Made by a program: the position numbers and the translations under genes. Shown piece after piece: positions 1-9,579 of a stretch of DNA of 64,000 nucleotides. The stretch comes from Runella limosa DSM 17973. GTDB lineage: Bacteria > Bacteroidota > Bacteroidia > Cytophagales > Spirosomataceae. The stretch covers positions 149,886-213,885 of the forward strand of contig NZ_KI519424.1 of NCBI RefSeq assembly GCF_000482465.1, given 5' to 3'. The notes beneath the pieces were generated by a model that saw only the letters and a list, made by a program, of their open reading frames with translations, did no database searches and was not told where the DNA came from. The number at the start of each line of letters is the position of its first letter. Positions within the stretch are counted from its first letter, which is position 1.

Positions 1-685
1 AAAAATCTCCCGTAAATACTACCTCTCCTCGTTGTTTTTCTTCCACTTTGCTCTCCAAAAACGCCCTAAACGAGCTGTATTTCATGGTTTGGTCGGTTTC
101 ATTGAAAACAATGGTGTGGTGATTGTTGCTTTTCCAACCTTCTCCGTAAAAACCAAATTTTCCATTTTTGATAAAATAACGCGTGTCAGGATGCAGCTTG
201 GCTTCTACTTTGGTGGGCGATACCGACGTCAGTAACAACTCGCTCATGGTAGGCCGTTCGTAGTCAAAAGAGAGGTTGCGAATGGTGATGTTTGAAGACT
301 TAAAAAGGGCAAAAGCTACCATTTTTCCATGCAAGTAAATCTGCGTTCCGTTGCCTTCAATCGTCAGGTTTTTGAACTCTTTCAGCAAAAAAGCGACGTT
401 TTTTACCTTCGGTAAGGTATCATTTTCCGTGCTGTTTGAAATATAAATTTCCTGTTTATAAGCACCGTCGGGCCACAAATCCAAGCGCCCACCTGGCAAT
501 ACAAGCGTGGCGTTTGGGAGTTTTCGGCACTGTTCAATGGCTCTAACAAGTGCGGGGCTTGCGTTTTCGTAGCTGTCGGGCTTGACTCCAAAATTGCTTA
601 AAAGTACCTGCTGTTGGGCAAAAGTCATTTGGCAAAGACACCGCATTAAACACAAGCCGAGACACTTTATTTTATGGTTATTCAT
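1..685 (-). CDS. GH110-like alpha-1,3-galactosidase, N-terminal part (runs off left edge)
   Basis: The minus-strand frame is open from an ATG at 685 to base 1, so about 228 N-terminal residues are visible. A hydrophobic start ending near TFAQQQ looks like a Sec signal peptide. It is followed by NFGVKPDSYENAS and TLVLPGGRLDLW, then by NLTIEGNGTQIYLHG, FKSSNITIRNLSFDYERP and KVEAKLHP. This order, a beta-strand entry followed by right-handed beta-helix rungs with an N-L-T-I-x-G-N-G turn and N-L-S-F-D-Y-x-R-P, is what I know from GH110 exo-alpha-1,3-galactosidases. The catalytic region would lie beyond the window. It is the last gene of the SusC/SusD locus and fits periplasmic removal of terminal alpha-galactose. 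A different beta-helix glycosidase is possible. Confidence 0.65.
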   Translation of the reverse strand, partial: MNNHKIKCLGLCLMRCLCQMTFAQQQVLLSNFGVKPDSYENASPALVRAIEQCRKLPNATLVLPGGRLDLWPDGAYKQEIYISNSTENDTLPKVKNVAFLLKEFKNLTIEGNGTQIYLHGKMVAFALFKSSNITIRNLSFDYERPTMSELLLTSVSPTKVEAKLHPDTRYFIKNGKFGFYGEGWKSNNHHTIVFNETDQTMKYSSFRAFLESKVEEKQRGEVVFTGDF

Positions 686-949
686 GGGTTTCAGGTAGGA
701 TTTTTGTTGTTCTACCGAACCGTCGGCATCCATTTCGAGGGAGTTAATCCCCTCAAAATGAACACCTCGACTGTACGGATAATATCGTCGGGCAATACGC
801 CAAATTTCGTCACTGAAATTTGGCTAAATGAAAGAAAAGTGTGGATAAAGAAAACTGTAATTAGTATAACGCTTCGTCGGAAAGCCATAGAAAATAAAAT
901 TGAACACATGAAAATAATAACAATCAGGTCTGAAACTGCCCATAAGTAC
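686..949 (-). pseudogene. Possible remnant of a secreted beta-helix enzyme gene
   Basis: No intact gene is evident between the two glycosidase genes. One minus-strand frame (712-957, possible ATG at 888) reads like a signal peptide followed by SVTKFGVLPDD, which resembles the N-terminus of GH110 and pectin-lyase-like enzymes, and then degenerates to a stop. A second frame, continuous with the GH110-like gene, reads GVHFEGINSLEMDADGS but has no start codon at its head. The simplest reading is a decayed or recombined 5' fragment of a paralogue. Chance open frames cannot be excluded. Confidence 0.3.
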
Positions 950-2410
950 TCAATCAATCAAAACGGCTTCGCCAGCGCCAAGTGTCAGCATGACCGAATT
1001 GGCTTCTACTTTTACCTTTTTTGATAATTTTAGTCCCTCTGTCGTTATCAAAGACACCGAAAGTTGATTTTTCCCTTGAAAAGAAGACGGAAGTTTCCAA
1101 CGGCGATTTTGGTAGCCGTTTTTACTGTATGCAACCACCGAGGGCTTTTTCAACCACAAGGCAGGCACAAAAACATCTTCATTTTCGGCCAAAACGGCCT
1201 CACCAGCTACCAGCGTATAGGCGTTTTGTTTGAGCGTTGTGCTGGTATTCTGAGAAAAATGAACCGATTTTTGGGAGGCATTATTGACGAAAAACTTTCG
1301 TTCGAGGCGGTTCAAATAATACCAAATCAGGGTTTTAGTGCAAAACTGCGGTAAAAATCCCGTCAATTGTCTTGGGTCTTTCACTACTACATCCTCTCCG
1401 TGCATACTTGTCCCAAACAGCTTTCCCCATTCGGAATTATCTTGCCCACCGCAGTAGTAATTTGCAGGCCACTTCAAGTATTTATCCAAGCCCGTAAACC
1501 ACCAAGCCATTGGCTGATAGCCCTCAAACGACGATTCGCGTAGAAAATCGACACCCTCGCAGGTAACATCAATTCCTTTGGAAGCCCAGTAAAGAAAAAT
1601 CTTGCGCTGTGCCGCCGTTTCGTCTTCTACTGTATTACCCAAAAACGGACTAATTGGGCCCTTGTCCAGCGTTATTTTGTATTTTCCATCGACTAGTTGT
1701 GGCACAGGCGGCCACGTATGGAAAGCATCAATATGAATGGTTTTGGCATGTTGAATCGGCAACATTTGGCACAGTTGATCGATACGTTTTTGGGCAAAGC
1801 CCGTCTCCCATTCACGCGCTAAACTAATCGGATAGCCCCATTCGCAGGCCCGCAGGGTTCCGTCGGCGTTACGGGCAATGATGTTATTTTTTACGTAGGT
1901 CTCCCACAAAGGGCTGTCTTCGTACGCATCAAACATATTGATGTGGAGGCTCACCACCGTATGGTACTTGGTAGCTTCTTCCATCAACCATTTCAAACTT
2001 TCCAAGGCTGTTTTGTCTTCAGGGCGTTTTAGGCGCTCATTTACTTCAAACCACGCGGGGTATTTGGAATCATGGCCGTTGTATTGCCAACCCACGAGAT
2101 AGACAATTTTAGGAATCCCAAGGGTCAACTTATCCATTTTTTTGATGACCTCCAGTGCTTGTGCAAAAGTCAGCGCCACCTCAGAAGCTCCGTTGTCTTT
2201 CCGTTTAAATTTACCATCATACAAGGCTTGCGACAAAAACAACTTCATCGTTAAGGTTTGGTCGTAGCGATGTTTTGGTTGAATCACAGCTTTCAAATCC
2301 GTCGGATAACTGATGTGAATCGTGTCTTTTTGCTGGGCTAAACCCGCCCCAACCGCCAGTTGAAGCGCTAAAACAAGGTTAAAAGCTTTCGATTTAGTAA
2401 AGGATAACAC
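950..2410 (-). CDS. Secreted glycoside hydrolase, GH101-like
   Basis: 486 residues with an N-terminal signal peptide ending around LAQQ. The body has the landmarks of endo-alpha-N-acetylgalactosaminidase-type (GH101) TIM barrels: YLVGWQYNGHDSKYPAW near residues 104-120, VVSLHINMFDAYEDSPLW near 152-169, HIDAFHTW with Asp228, and DVTCEGVDF with Glu285. By analogy Asp228 would be the nucleophile and Glu285 the acid/base. It is shorter than the large multidomain GH101 enzymes, with only the barrel and a C-terminal beta domain. Known relatives release O-linked Gal-GalNAc from mucin-type glycoproteins. It follows the SusC/SusD genes in the same direction, about 90 bases after the DUF5018-like lipoprotein gene. 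Exact substrate not determined. Confidence 0.65.
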   Translation of the reverse strand: MLSFTKSKAFNLVLALQLAVGAGLAQQKDTIHISYPTDLKAVIQPKHRYDQTLTMKLFLSQALYDGKFKRKDNGASEVALTFAQALEVIKKMDKLTLGIPKIVYLVGWQYNGHDSKYPAWFEVNERLKRPEDKTALESLKWLMEEATKYHTVVSLHINMFDAYEDSPLWETYVKNNIIARNADGTLRACEWGYPISLAREWETGFAQKRIDQLCQMLPIQHAKTIHIDAFHTWPPVPQLVDGKYKITLDKGPISPFLGNTVEDETAAQRKIFLYWASKGIDVTCEGVDFLRESSFEGYQPMAWWFTGLDKYLKWPANYYCGGQDNSEWGKLFGTSMHGEDVVVKDPRQLTGFLPQFCTKTLIWYYLNRLERKFFVNNASQKSVHFSQNTSTTLKQNAYTLVAGEAVLAENEDVFVPALWLKKPSVVAYSKNGYQNRRWKLPSSFQGKNQLSVSLITTEGLKLSKKVKVEANSVMLTLGAGEAVLID

Positions 2411-2500
2411 TGTTTAAAATAACGTTTTGGGTGAAAAATAAGGGAGAAGGAAAGCTCCCTCCCCCTTCAGTTGAATCAAATCTACTGAATCTATGGGAAC

Positions 2501-3016
2501 TTAATTGTTAAAATTGCCAATCTTCACTACCCAAACGCGGCTATCACCGTTGGCTGCCGTGATTTTGTACTTACGCGGTTGGGAAAAATCACCTGGCAAA
2601 CCTGGCTGCGGGGCACCTTCCAAGGGCTCCATGGTAGCAGCGGGCGAAATATTGGTCATCAATACCAATCGGCTTTTAGACACTTTGACTTTTTCTTCGG
2701 CCGTAAATGACCCCGACGCCGCAGGTACCGTTACGTTGAAAATCAACGAATCAAGCGACGCCCCAGCCGTACTTTCTTTCCGCTTAAATTGCTTTTGGCT
2801 GAGGGTCAACGTTACATTTCGTACCAAAGGACTTCCACCAGAGGTTGCTTTAGAATCCTCGAAACGATACTCCATAAAAACCTCCGTGATAAGGGCATCC
2901 TTAAATTTGGGCAAGTTATCTTCCAGTCCATATTTGAGGCAGGAAGACAAGCTCAATGCCATTCCAAGAATCATCAAATACTTCATTTTATGTATTGTTT
3001 GCATTGTCTTTCTCAT
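2501..3016 (-). CDS. DUF5018-like surface lipoprotein of the PUL
   Basis: 171 residues from the first ATG; the more likely start is the internal ATG at MKYLMILG (2983), giving a lipoprotein signal with a Cys after LSLSS. The mature part is beta-rich and ends in a module (KYKITAANGDSRVWVVKI) typical of DUF5018 and SusE/F-like accessory lipoproteins next to SusD. Its role is probably glycan binding at the outer membrane. It lies 14 bases downstream of the susD-like gene and is probably cotranscribed with it. The binding specificity cannot be read from the sequence. Confidence 0.65.
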   Translation of the reverse strand: MRKTMQTIHKMKYLMILGMALSLSSCLKYGLEDNLPKFKDALITEVFMEYRFEDSKATSGGSPLVRNVTLTLSQKQFKRKESTAGASLDSLIFNVTVPAASGSFTAEEKVKVSKSRLVLMTNISPAATMEPLEGAPQPGLPGDFSQPRKYKITAANGDSRVWVVKIGNFNN

Positions 3017-3030
3017 TTATTTGTAAACGT

Positions 3031-4812
3031 TTACCAGTTAGGATTTTGCGTCATCGCCCCGTGGCGTACAATTTGCGAATTTTGAATCGGCAACAAGTAA
3101 CGGCGCGTTTCGTCAAACAAACGCTGGTCATTGAGTTGGAAATTAATCACTTCGATGCGGTAGCCTTTGCGTGTTGCGTTGATTTCCATGTACGTCGGTT
3201 TTTCCAAAAATTCAGCGATTTTAGCTCCAGGAGCCGCGCCTCCGTTGGCACTTCCACCGTATTTCCCCCAACGCAACAAACTCCAGTAATAATCTTTTTC
3301 CTTAAAAAGCTCTACCCTACGCTCCCGCTTATAGTCTTTCCAAGCATCTTCGGCGGTTGTAGCCGTCGATGGAGGCAAACCTCCGTGGCTTTGGCGAGTA
3401 ATGTTAAGCGTCGTCACAGCCTCCGCAAATTTGTTTTGCATCAGCAGCGCCTCCGCTTTGTTCAAATACACGCGCCCCATTCGGAAAATTACCCAGTGAT
3501 AATCCACAGGCGTATTGTAAAAAGGCCGTGGAGACACGTTGTAGATTCCCTTACGGAAATAAGCATTAGTGATTTGGGTACAACAGCCCGAGTTCAGGCT
3601 TCCTTTAATCATTCGGTTTAGGTTTCCGTTGCGGTTGGTTGTCACCAATTCGCCGTACCAAGCCGTTGAATCATACACAATCGACGCCGCCAAGCGCTTA
3701 TCGCGGTTGTTATAAATGATATTATTGATGCTTCCCGAACCCGTCACTACGGCACTGTCGAGGAATGGTGATTGTTTTTTGGTTACATTTTTCAAAAACT
3801 GCGACGACTGATCCCATTTCACCGCTTTAGAAGGGTTGGCGGCATCAATGACCAAGTATTCGTCGATGATGTTTTGGGTAGGTGAATATTTCCCCCAATC
3901 CTCAAATACTTTGTCCAATTTAAACAGTGGCGTAGCGTTCCGCAATTTTAGGTCGTCGTTGTTCACGTTGGGAATCGCTTCTTGCATATCAGCAATGTTT
4001 GATACGACGGTATTGGACTTATCACGGTAAGTCGCCAGTAAGATTTCGGGTGAAAATCGCGCTTTTTCGTTAAACATTCCTTCGTAATCAGCTTCCAATG
4101 GCTTGCCCGTTGCAATGACGGCGTTGGCCGCGTCAATGGCTTTTTGGTAATAGGTATTATCGCCCGTGTAAGCCGCCGCTTGCAAAGCTGCTTCGGATTT
4201 TAAGGCATACGCCGAAGCCTTAGACGCAAGCCCCGCTGGCGACGAAGCAGGCAGGCCAGCAATCGCGTCGTCTATATCTTTCATAATCAAGTTATAGGTT
4301 TCAGCGATGTTGGCCGTTTGAGGCAACGCGTAATTCGTTTCGTTTTCGGTCAATACTTTTTCCACCCATATTACCCTTCCAAAACGGCGCGCAAGCCAGT
4401 AGTAGGTCATGGCCCGCAAAAATTTACCATGCGCTACCAATTCTGCCTTATCTCCGTCGCCCAAGGCAGTTGAAGCCGTTGCTTTTTCAATGATGAGATT
4501 ACAACTACGAATTTTGCTAAATTGGTTAAAACCGTAATCGTCGTCTCGCGTAATTGACTCTCTTGTAAAGGCGTTTCCATCACTTTGAATGACATTACTG
4601 GTTCGAACTTCGTCCTCAACGGTGTTGGTATATAACCCTAACACTGATGAATATACGCCGTTGACAAAAAGCATGGCGTTGCCCTTCGAGCTCCACACCG
4701 ATGTCTCGTCAAATTTGTCAAACGGTCGGGTATCGTCCAATTGCTTACAAGAGTAAATACCAACACAAAGGACTGTTAGTATCAAAACTATTTTTGTGAT
4801 ATATCGTTTCAT
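3031..4812 (-). CDS. SusD/RagB-family nutrient-binding outer-membrane lipoprotein
   Basis: 593 residues with a lipoprotein signal (Cys after LCVGIYS) followed by the SusD N-terminus (DDTRPFDKFDETSVWSSKGN). TPR-like segments follow (LVAHGKFLRAMTYYWLARRFG, ALKSEAALQAAAYTG), then the C-terminal SusD signature RVYLNKAEALLM, RERRVELFKEKDYYWSLLRWG and LPIQNSQI near the end. SusD proteins are surface lids that deliver oligosaccharide to the partner SusC channel. The gene starts 19 bases after the SusC stop codon, the usual arrangement. Length is normal for the family. Confidence 0.95.
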   Translation of the reverse strand: MKRYITKIVLILTVLCVGIYSCKQLDDTRPFDKFDETSVWSSKGNAMLFVNGVYSSVLGLYTNTVEDEVRTSNVIQSDGNAFTRESITRDDDYGFNQFSKIRSCNLIIEKATASTALGDGDKAELVAHGKFLRAMTYYWLARRFGRVIWVEKVLTENETNYALPQTANIAETYNLIMKDIDDAIAGLPASSPAGLASKASAYALKSEAALQAAAYTGDNTYYQKAIDAANAVIATGKPLEADYEGMFNEKARFSPEILLATYRDKSNTVVSNIADMQEAIPNVNNDDLKLRNATPLFKLDKVFEDWGKYSPTQNIIDEYLVIDAANPSKAVKWDQSSQFLKNVTKKQSPFLDSAVVTGSGSINNIIYNNRDKRLAASIVYDSTAWYGELVTTNRNGNLNRMIKGSLNSGCCTQITNAYFRKGIYNVSPRPFYNTPVDYHWVIFRMGRVYLNKAEALLMQNKFAEAVTTLNITRQSHGGLPPSTATTAEDAWKDYKRERRVELFKEKDYYWSLLRWGKYGGSANGGAAPGAKIAEFLEKPTYMEINATRKGYRIEVINFQLNDQRLFDETRRYLLPIQNSQIVRHGAMTQNPNW

Positions 4813-4831
4813 TGCTTTCAGTTGCTTTGAG

Positions 4832-7800
4832 TTAAAAACCTAGATTTACCGATAAGGCATACACGCGTTGCGACGGGTAGTCGTAGTTGTTGTTACTTCC
4901 CGTTTCGGGGTCAAGTCCGTATTGCTTTATCTTCGAAAACGTGAGTAAGTTGGTCGCGCTCAACGTCACTCTCAGGTCTGAAATGAATTTTAGGTCTTTG
5001 GAAAGATAATTTTTAAAGTTGTAGCCTACCTGCAAGGCTTTCAAGCGCAAGTAACCCGCGTTTATCACCCAAAAATCGGACGTAACGGCATTGTGGCCAC
5101 CGTTGACGGCTGCGCCCGAAATCAAGCGCGGGAATTGCGAATTGCCTGCTCCTGGCTCCCAGTGGTTTTTGGTTTGAAACTCGTAGCGGATATTGGTTGA
5201 ATAATTACTCTGGATGACGTCACCTAAATAAATACTTCGCTTACCGCTGCCTTGCCAAAGCATGTTCATAAACCAGCCTCCGTACGTTAAATCAGCCGTA
5301 AAACCGTACGTTACCCGTGGAAATGCTGACTTTCCTACTCTTCTAAAGTCATCGCCGTCGATTTTTCCGTCGCCATTTACGTCTCGGTAAATAATATCAC
5401 CAGGCGCAACGATTGAGGCCATTCGGCGCGGGCTGTTCATGATGTCGGTAGAGTTTTGGTACAAGCCTGCCGACAAATAAGCCGTTTGTAAGAACCCAAT
5501 TTGATGATACGAAGTTGTATTTGGGTTTTTGAGCGTTGTGCTGTCCTCGTTGGGGTTTACTTCCCAGAGTTGGTCAAATTTCACAAAATTTGAGCCCAAC
5601 GTATATTTCAACTTCCCAATGTTATTGTTGTATTTGACCGTAAAGTCAAAACCTGCTCTTCTAAATGCACCGTTTGATTTGCGGGTTGGCAAAGCCGTTC
5701 CAAGGGGGTCGGTATAGCCCACTCCCGAAGGAGAAGCCAAGTAGCCCGTGGTACGCAAGTAAAAATAATCTAGGCTGCCGCTGAGTTTATTTCCCAACGT
5801 TCCAAAATCAAAACCTGTGTTGAACGATTGTTGGTCGTACCAACTGATGTCGGGGCTTGGGATGCTCGGGGCATTGAGGCTGGGTTGAAGCACGCCACCT
5901 ACCACGTAACCACCGCCTGTGGAGTAACCTGGTACATAGGCAAAGCTACTCACGCCTGAGTTTTGTCCAACGGAGCCGTACGATATTCTAGCTTTCAAGA
6001 GGTTAACGATATTTTTTTCCATCAAACTTCCCATAAAGTTTTCGTGGGAAATGAGCCAACCCAAGGCTGCGCCAGGAAAAAATCCTTTTCTTTTTCCTGC
6101 GGGAAACAAGTCGCTTCCATCGTATCGAAAACTTCCTTCAAACAAATATTTCTCTTTGAAATCGTAACGAACGCGTCCCAACCAACCATTTCTAACGTTT
6201 TCAAAACTAGAACCGTTGTTGATAGCCGTTGACTGCGGCCCCGCAAAAATCTGGTCAATCCCAAACACGTAGGAGTTACGCCCCGTGCTGAAATTTTCGT
6301 TGTAGCCGTAGGCTTCTTCGTAGCCAAACATGGCCGAAACGTTATGGCTGCCAAACTTTCGTTCGTAGTTTCCAAACCCTTGCAATACATAATTATAGCC
6401 CGTTGTTGTCGAAACCGAAAGGTTGGGCTGGTTCGAGCTGGCGGGTGTTGAGCTACCAATAGCATATTGGGGCGCTGTGATGTTCCATGATTTACCAAAA
6501 GCCTGCACCTGACTTAAATTCCCGTTGGCCCGAAACGACAAGCCTTCTACACCTGGCACTTTCCAGTCAAGGTTCAACAAAGCATTAAGATTGCGGTCTT
6601 GGTTACGAACATAACCACTACGCGGGTCAATTTCGACAATAGGGTGATCTCCTTTGTTGGCGTATTTTGTACGTTCCAAATCCGCATAAGCTTTGTCGGT
6701 AGGCGGGGCATTTTGGATGTGACTCCACACCGCAAAATAACCACTCCCATAGCCGCTTGCATTGTCGCGGCGGGTTTCGTCCACCCCGTAAATAGTCATG
6801 CTGGTTTTCAAGCCAATTTTGGCAAAATCCCCCGTTAAGCTCAAGCGATAGTTATATCGTTTTAGCCAGTTGGTGTTAAATTGATACAACGTTCCTTGGT
6901 TCAAATAGCCCAATGAAGCATAGTATTTGATTTGTTCATTTCCTCCGTTGAGCGACAAATTGTGGTGTTGCTGCGGAGCAAACTCTTTCAATACGAGCTT
7001 TTGCCAGTCGTTGTTTGGGAAATTGAGGGGATCGGTTTGGTCGCGGTATTTTTGAACATCACTTTCCGAATATCGCCCCTGATTACCTTCTTTTACATCC
7101 ACTTGATTTACCAACGACACCAATTCGTACGAGCTGATTTTGCGAGGCAAATACGTAGGCTGCGACAAATCTTGTCCAAAGTTGTAGTTGATAGAAAGTT
7201 TTTTGTTGTTTCCTCTTTTGGTCGTTACTAATACCAAGCCATTCCCCGCCGCTACCCCATAAATCGCCGTAGCGGGGCCGTCTTTTAAGAAAGAAATGTT
7301 TTCGATGTCATTGACCCCGAGGGTTTGAAACTGAAATTCGGTAGAAATAATGTCGTCGATGACATAAACGGGTGTACCACCTCCCCTGAGCGAAATCGAA
7401 GGTTTTTTCCCTGGCCCGCCCCCGCTGTTGGTAACGATGATTCCTGGAATACGCCCTCCCAAGGTTTCTCCTACCGAAGAAGCCCCAAGGTTGGTGATTT
7501 TTTCGGCCTCTAAGGTCGAAACAGACGTAATATTTTTTTCCTTTTTAATGGTGCCATAACCCACCACTATCACCTCCTCAAGGGCCTTGGTGTCGGTTAC
7601 TAGCGCTACCTTGATGGTGGTACGATTATCAATCAAGACTTCTTGGGGTTTGTAACCGATGTATGAAAACACCAAAATCCCTTTGCCATCGGCAACGCTA
7701 ATTTCGTAATCACCATTGGCGTTGGTGGTTGTCCCACGGGTAGTTCCTTTGATTGTGATGCTTACCCCTGGCAGCTTTTCCCCTTTTTCGTCGGTGACGG

Positions 7801-8248
7801 TGCCTTTTACGCCCCAATCCACATTCGCAAGAACTTGCGGTTTGGACGATTCTTCATTTTCGTATAAAAAACCCGTTTTCGAGCCGATTTCTTTGCGTAA
7901 CACAATTTTTTTGCTCACTACTACATACCTAATACTCAGCGGCTTGAGCATCTTGGTGAGTATTGTAGAAAGCGATTCGTTTTTTTCGCTCACACTTACT
8001 TTCTGATTGAGATTTAACGTGCGCGAATTGTACGAAAACTTGACGTGGGCTGTTTTTTCAATTTCAGACAACGCACTTTCGAGGCTCACGTTGTTGAGAA
8101 CAAGCGTCACTTTTGAGTCAAGCATTTCTTGCCCTTTCGCGGGCGTGGCCATTGCGATTCCCACAAAAACAACAGCAAGTATCATTTGAAACACCGATAT
8201 TTTCACGATCTGAAAAAGGAGCCGTTGGTGAATAAAACTTTTTTCCAT
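4832..8248 (-). CDS. SusC/RagA-family TonB-dependent outer-membrane transporter
   Basis: 1138 residues. After the signal peptide there is a secretin/TonB N-terminal (STN) domain (roughly 40-115). A carboxypeptidase-regulatory-like beta domain follows (GVKGTVTDEKGEKLPGVSI, roughly 147-225), then the plug (VIVVGYGTIKKEKNITSVS) and a long beta-barrel ending in YALSVNLGF. It imports oligosaccharides using TonB energy and pairs with the SusD-like lipoprotein downstream. The STN domain is the part that signals to a FecR-type anti-sigma factor, and a FecR gene and an ECF sigma gene lie directly upstream. The locus therefore looks substrate-induced by trans-envelope signalling. Confidence 0.96.
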   Translation of the reverse strand: MEKSFIHQRLLFQIVKISVFQMILAVVFVGIAMATPAKGQEMLDSKVTLVLNNVSLESALSEIEKTAHVKFSYNSRTLNLNQKVSVSEKNESLSTILTKMLKPLSIRYVVVSKKIVLRKEIGSKTGFLYENEESSKPQVLANVDWGVKGTVTDEKGEKLPGVSITIKGTTRGTTTNANGDYEISVADGKGILVFSYIGYKPQEVLIDNRTTIKVALVTDTKALEEVIVVGYGTIKKEKNITSVSTLEAEKITNLGASSVGETLGGRIPGIIVTNSGGGPGKKPSISLRGGGTPVYVIDDIISTEFQFQTLGVNDIENISFLKDGPATAIYGVAAGNGLVLVTTKRGNNKKLSINYNFGQDLSQPTYLPRKISSYELVSLVNQVDVKEGNQGRYSESDVQKYRDQTDPLNFPNNDWQKLVLKEFAPQQHHNLSLNGGNEQIKYYASLGYLNQGTLYQFNTNWLKRYNYRLSLTGDFAKIGLKTSMTIYGVDETRRDNASGYGSGYFAVWSHIQNAPPTDKAYADLERTKYANKGDHPIVEIDPRSGYVRNQDRNLNALLNLDWKVPGVEGLSFRANGNLSQVQAFGKSWNITAPQYAIGSSTPASSNQPNLSVSTTTGYNYVLQGFGNYERKFGSHNVSAMFGYEEAYGYNENFSTGRNSYVFGIDQIFAGPQSTAINNGSSFENVRNGWLGRVRYDFKEKYLFEGSFRYDGSDLFPAGKRKGFFPGAALGWLISHENFMGSLMEKNIVNLLKARISYGSVGQNSGVSSFAYVPGYSTGGGYVVGGVLQPSLNAPSIPSPDISWYDQQSFNTGFDFGTLGNKLSGSLDYFYLRTTGYLASPSGVGYTDPLGTALPTRKSNGAFRRAGFDFTVKYNNNIGKLKYTLGSNFVKFDQLWEVNPNEDSTTLKNPNTTSYHQIGFLQTAYLSAGLYQNSTDIMNSPRRMASIVAPGDIIYRDVNGDGKIDGDDFRRVGKSAFPRVTYGFTADLTYGGWFMNMLWQGSGKRSIYLGDVIQSNYSTNIRYEFQTKNHWEPGAGNSQFPRLISGAAVNGGHNAVTSDFWVINAGYLRLKALQVGYNFKNYLSKDLKFISDLRVTLSATNLLTFSKIKQYGLDPETGSNNNYDYPSQRVYALSVNLGF

Positions 8249-8408
8249 ACTTTTGATTGTTAATTTTAATACTATTAGACTGGTATTGACATGACGTTCC
8301 CGCCCTTTGCAGAGGGTTGAGGAAAACTAGAAGCGTTGGAATGTTGCAGCATTTCGACGCTTTTTTTTGCTACTTTTTTTAGTGCATAGACAAGGGTTTA
8401 GGGGGTGG

Positions 8409-9500
8409 TTAGTTACATCCGGATGAAATAATTGTTACCTGATTTCCATTCATTTCGTAGCGTGTATCACTTCCTAAGCTTTCACAAATAATCTTTAGCT
8501 TTTCGGGAAGCGGTTCATCACTGAGGGATGTCGTCATGTAGCAATCTTTCAATTTTTCTTTTGGGTATTCAATTTTGACCAAATACGCTTGTTCGATGGT
8601 CGTAAAAATCTGCTCTACTGGTATATCGCGAAACTCAAAGCTCAACTGTTCGATGGTATTGGTTGAGGCGATAAGCGGTTTGTCTTGGGTAATGTCCAGG
8701 ATTTTTTCAAACGAAAGGTTGTTCCGCACAAATCTTGCCGCTTGGTTGGGCAAAAGCATAATTCCTTCTTTGGTATCCGCTTCTATTTCTTCGTTGGGCA
8801 TCACTTTTACTTTTCCCGTACGTACCAACACTTCTACGTTGGGCAGAGAAGGATAAGCGATTACCCGAAAACTCGTCCCATAAACTTTGGTCACGACTTC
8901 GTTGGCATATACATAAAAAGGTTTGCTGGGGTTTTTGCTAATTTCAAAAAAAGCCTCTCCCGAAAGGTAAACTTTCCGTTCGTTGCCACTAAATTCTTTG
9001 GGATAGCTAAGTTTACTTTTGGGCTGTAATAAGACCGAGCTGGCGTCGGCAAGGGTAATAAGTTGCGGCTTATTGGAATTATTGGTTTGTTCTATCAACC
9101 CTTCGGTATCTTTCTCCACCAAGTCTTTATAAGTAATGACCGCCTGAGCTGGATTTTTTTGTACCAAAAAATAAGTCATTGCCGCTGTTCCAACAAGCAA
9201 CACCGCCGCCGCTACTCGAAACCAACTCATTTTCCAAATTGGCTTCTGGACTTGTTGCGTCTGTATTGCTTCCCAAGTATCCTGTAAGCTTCGCTGTATT
9301 TCTTGGGCCGAAAGCTCGGTTTCTTCTATTTTCATTGACAAAACCCATACCCTGGCTTCGGCGACTAATTTCGCCCTTTCTGGACTCTCCAAGGTCCATT
9401 CTTCCCAATGTGTATGGTTTTCCTTGAACCTGACCCATCGCTGGAAAGATTCGTCGGAAAGAAAGTCTTCAACTTTGGTGTATAAATCGCGTGGTTGCAT
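8409..9500 (-). CDS. FecR-family anti-sigma factor
   Basis: 363 residues: a cytoplasmic N-terminal sigma-binding segment, one transmembrane helix at about 92-112 (VAAAVLLVGTAAMTYFLV), a periplasmic FecR beta domain (ITLADASSVLLQPKSKLSYP, VYLSGEAFFEI, FYVYANEVVTKVYGTSFRV) and a C-terminal DUF4974/STN-like domain (LSFEFRDIPVEQIFTTIEQAY). It holds the neighbouring ECF sigma factor inactive until the STN domain of the SusC transporter signals substrate. It lies between the sigma gene (79 bases upstream) and susC (160 bases downstream). Confidence 0.95.
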   Translation of the reverse strand: MQPRDLYTKVEDFLSDESFQRWVRFKENHTHWEEWTLESPERAKLVAEARVWVLSMKIEETELSAQEIQRSLQDTWEAIQTQQVQKPIWKMSWFRVAAAVLLVGTAAMTYFLVQKNPAQAVITYKDLVEKDTEGLIEQTNNSNKPQLITLADASSVLLQPKSKLSYPKEFSGNERKVYLSGEAFFEISKNPSKPFYVYANEVVTKVYGTSFRVIAYPSLPNVEVLVRTGKVKVMPNEEIEADTKEGIMLLPNQAARFVRNNLSFEKILDITQDKPLIASTNTIEQLSFEFRDIPVEQIFTTIEQAYLVKIEYPKEKLKDCYMTTSLSDEPLPEKLKIICESLGSDTRYEMNGNQVTIISSGCN

Positions 9501-9579
9501 CTGAAAATTAATTTCAAATGCAGAGAGGACAGCAGGTTTAAAGAGTACTCACTTGTTTAGATTTTTTTTTGAAAAAATT